Assembly: GCF_018734325.1 (NCBI RefSeq)
Contig: NZ_CP073754.1
Location: 1,054,001 to 1,118,000 of the forward strand
DNA: 64,000 nucleotides
Reading direction: 5' to 3'
Source: Methylomonas paludis
Lineage (GTDB): Bacteria > Pseudomonadota > Gammaproteobacteria > Methylococcales > Methylomonadaceae
Shown: one piece after another, positions 61,797 to 64,000 of the stretch
Layout: the number at the start of each line of letters is the position of its first letter
Position numbering within the stretch: position 1 is the stretch's first letter
The notes under the pieces: model-generated
Databases searched by the model: none
The model's input: the letters and a program-made list of their open reading frames with translations, nothing else
Told to the model about the DNA's origin: nothing
Translations under genes and position numbers: made by a program

Positions 61797-62492
61797 ATGA
61801 AATTTTCACAATGGCCCAGAAGCGCCAAGGAATTATTGATTTTAGTGCTGCTGATGCTGGGTACAACCGCCGTATTTTGGTTGACTGATCTGGATATCGA
61901 TACCGCGGCCAGATTTTATCATCCCGAAGATAAGGTCAACGCCTGGCCATCCCGGCACTGGTGGTTATGGGAAATATTTTTCGACGGCGCATCGCCGGTC
62001 ATTGTCTCAGCCGCTGTGCTGGCCGTACTGGTGGTGGTGGTGAGTTATTTTCAGCCCAAATTGCAGCGCTGGCGCAGGCAATGCGTGTATGTCCTGCTGG
62101 TTATTGCCATAGGGCCTGGTCTGGTGGTCAATCTGGTATTCAAAGACCATTGGGGCCGGCCCAGGCCTACCCACATCCATGAATTTGGTGGTGAATACCA
62201 ATACATCCCGCCGTTGCAACTGGGCCATACCCCGGACAAATCCTTCGTCTGCGGCCATTGCTCGGTCGGTTACAGCGTCATCGTCCTGTACTTTTTGGCC
62301 CAGCATTACAAACTGCTCTATCTGGGCATCACCTTGTTTCTGGCCGGCATGATGGGCTACAGCCGCATGGCCGCCGGCGGCCACTTCTTCTCCGATGTGC
62401 TCTGGTCCGGTTATCTGGTGTTTCTGGTGGCTTATCTGCTTTATTATGGCTGGTATTGCCGGGGCGAGACTAGGCGGGATGAAATCGAGTAG
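61797..62492 (+). CDS. PAP2-family membrane phosphatase
   Basis: A phosphatase of 231 residues with six membrane helices. ATG 61797 is set by the strong site AAGAGGAATAAGC; the longer frame from 61731 overlaps the GT39-type gene. Motifs: KDHWGRPRP (C1), FVCGHCSVGYS (C2) and SRMAAGGHFFSDVLWSG (C3), the acid-phosphatase triad. It resembles LpxE-like or undecaprenyl-pyrophosphate phosphatases. The two-base gap after the transferase stop indicates coupling. Confidence 0.9.
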   Translation: MKFSQWPRSAKELLILVLLMLGTTAVFWLTDLDIDTAARFYHPEDKVNAWPSRHWWLWEIFFDGASPVIVSAAVLAVLVVVVSYFQPKLQRWRRQCVYVLLVIAIGPGLVVNLVFKDHWGRPRPTHIHEFGGEYQYIPPLQLGHTPDKSFVCGHCSVGYSVIVLYFLAQHYKLLYLGITLFLAGMMGYSRMAAGGHFFSDVLWSGYLVFLVAYLLYYGWYCRGETRRDEIE

Positions 62493-62578
62493 GGTAGCCT
62501 GGATGTTTTAATGCAGAATCGAGGGGGGCAGGGGAGGCTGCTGATACTGCGATGACAGAGACTATGTTGTTTATTTTA

Positions 62579-62995
62579 TTAAGGTTTTTGAATAATATCC
62601 AATAGCTCGATGGGGCTAAAAATTATTAATTCCGAGGTTTTAAAGTCTTTAACATTGCGAGTTACAATGCCTTGAATGCCCGTGTAGTAGCCAGAATAAT
62701 ATAAAACAGCATCTTCAAAATCAGAAAAGTTTGATTGTATCGCTTGTTGCACTATATTTTGATTAACTTCTGCAATTTTAAATATTTTTAGCAATGATAT
62801 AAGCGCTTTTTTTGAAAAGTGTTTGTCATTTACTCGAGTAATCAAATAGTCTATTGTTGTTATAGTGGTTGCACATAAATAACCTTGAATAATTTTATCT
62901 TCGGCTGCACTGAATAAATCAATTGCTGTATCGGCATAAGGCGTACGATTTAATAATACATCAAGGATAATGTTGGTATCAAACATGATTTTCAA
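62579..62995 (-). CDS. PIN-domain ribonuclease toxin
   Basis: A VapC-like toxin of 138 residues. It starts FDTNIILDVLLNR (first Asp), has an Asp/Glu pair around DFEDAVLYYSG (near 92) and VTRNVKDF (near 112), the PIN acidic cluster. Its start overlaps the stop of the antitoxin gene (62992-62995), so it is the second gene of the pair. AT-rich codons set it apart from the preceding operon. Confidence 0.85.
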   Translation of the reverse strand: MKIMFDTNIILDVLLNRTPYADTAIDLFSAAEDKIIQGYLCATTITTIDYLITRVNDKHFSKKALISLLKIFKIAEVNQNIVQQAIQSNFSDFEDAVLYYSGYYTGIQGIVTRNVKDFKTSELIIFSPIELLDIIQKP

Positions 62996-63216
62996 AGATA
63001 TTTTTCCTCTAAATGTCTTTTATAATCAAGTTCATTAATATTGGAATTTTCCATAATACCAATCAACGATTTTGTTAATGGTGGAACTTTCATGAACGAT
63101 GCTTGCTGTTCTTCCTGCAATAGCTTCTCGATTGCAGTTTGCACAAATAGTTGCACATTATCATGTTGTAAAACCCGTTGTCCCAATTCATCCGGTATTT
63201 CTATAGCTAGTTGCAT
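62992..63216 (-). CDS. Antitoxin paired with the PIN toxin
   Basis: A protein of 74 residues from ATG 63216, which has AGGA eight bases upstream; the frame from 63273 has no ribosome site. It reads MQLAIEIPDELGQRVLQHDN, then VQLFVQTAIEKLLQEEQQAS and a charged tail (SNINELDYKRHLEEKYL). The opening beta-strand and helices look like a ribbon-helix-helix DNA-binding domain. It is directly upstream of and overlaps the PIN gene, the usual order. Confidence 0.8.
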   Translation of the reverse strand: MQLAIEIPDELGQRVLQHDNVQLFVQTAIEKLLQEEQQASFMKVPPLTKSLIGIMENSNINELDYKRHLEEKYL

Positions 63217-64000
63217 GATATATTCCTGATTTTGGTTTATTAAAAGATCGGTAACTATTCGGCGTAGTCTCAATACAGCATAGCGGAATCGAAGTGTAGG
63301 CTTTTAAGTTATTTAACCAAACGGCTTTGTAGCATCATATCGCGTTTTTAGGTGACGGTTCTCGACGCTATTCGGTTTCATCAAGGCTACGGCATTTCGT
63401 TTTCAATACAGTGAATAGTTACAAAGATAGCCGGATAAGTTTTACCAAACGTAGCACCCGCCGCTTGGCTATTTTTTCCAATCGGCTGCTGATAGTCAGA
63501 TTTTCGCCTGGTTTTGCTATCAAGTAGTTAAATGATGCCACTGCTTTTTTGTCATTCTATCAATTGCTTGGATTTGTACAAGTCTATGGAAAATAAAGGC
63601 CGACTAGAATGGCACTTAGTTAAGAAACATAATACTAGTGGTACGCCAATTTTATATTGACAGATGAACTTTACCCGATTGGCCACCCAATCTTATTAAG
63701 CGCCAATTCTGGAAGCGTATCGTGCGCGATTGATGCGCATCACTGCGTTCAGCACATCCTACCCGTATCCGTCGAAATAAGATTTGGTGGACTACTAGAC
63801 CAATATGTGACAAAACCATTGGTGTTAAATTTGATGAGGTTCTCAAGGTAATGTAGGTCTAACGCGATTGATGCGCCTTCTGGTGTCGGCACATCCTATA
63901 AATTTAACTTGTTGTTATTTAATAAATTATATTAATTAAGTGCTGTTCCTAAGGTGAGCTAAGTTTTAGAATGGCTTGGTATGGACACCGACAGATAAGC
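63217..64000. other. Non-coding right end with dispersed repeats
   Basis: 784 bp without a supported gene. It holds a copy of the dispersed palindrome (63703-63775, GAAGCGTATCGTGCGCGATT and CACTGCGTTCAGCACATCC) related to the 136-bp array, and a weaker one at 63850-63895. A possible gene could extend past the right edge but no frame is convincing. Confidence 0.5.
63703..63775. repeat. Dispersed palindromic repeat, single copy
   Basis: GCGCGATTGATGCG, CACTGCGTTCAGCACATCCTAC and flanking bases match the core of the tandem units at 19805-20470. The matching left arm is absent here, so this is a partial copy. Confidence 0.75.

Overview
The window looks like a chromosome segment of a gammaproteobacterium. 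The gene set and the many short palindromic intergenic repeats are compatible with a methanotroph of the Methylococcales, but that is an inference: no methane-oxidation gene is present. About half is conserved housekeeping DNA; the rest is accessory and shows repeated insertion, truncation and duplication.

Left part (1-26.8 kb). The first 2.56 kb is one uninterrupted minus-strand gene that leaves the window at its 3' end. It has a membrane helix, fourteen 40-residue propeller-like repeats split 7+7 by a 23-residue insertion, a second helix, and a KAP-type P-loop NTPase. Next come a DbpA helicase, a lipoprotein hydrolase, a Met-rich multicopper oxidase, a coupled AAA ATPase/TOPRIM pair that resembles anti-phage modules, a PaiB-like protein, and an ECF sigma factor with a double-cupin partner. 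A PEP-CTERM protein precedes a DUF4331/TPR/HupE gene row. A ZnuD-like receptor faces that row, and two Zur-box-like palindromes lie upstream of the receptor. Five 136-bp tandem repeats, an old-yellow-enzyme/LysR pair, an L,D-transpeptidase, a thiopurine methyltransferase abutting a broken Xre/RES toxin-antitoxin locus, and a DUF4143 ATPase follow.

Middle part (26.8-38.6 kb) is accessory. Two minus-strand genes are bounded by attC-like core sites, with stop codons inside the core, like integron cassettes; one is split by an IS1380-type element with a 5-bp target duplication. A three-gene row (TIGR04255, unknown, HNH endonuclease) follows. A small integrative element lies between a 56-bp partial copy of tRNA-Leu(UAA) and the intact tRNA. 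It carries an AbiEi/AbiEii toxin-antitoxin pair, an IS66 element and the C-terminal half of its own integrase.

Right part (38.6-64 kb) is mostly core: galE, ttcA, fabB-fabA, slt, an MsbA-like exporter with a PHP nuclease, PPK2, two transglutaminase-like genes, oscA-like plus sbp, then alaC-hom-thrC-recJ-GT39-PAP2. It is broken by an IS4-type element nested in an older transposase relic, followed by HicBA. A PIN-type toxin-antitoxin pair and repeat-rich DNA close the window.
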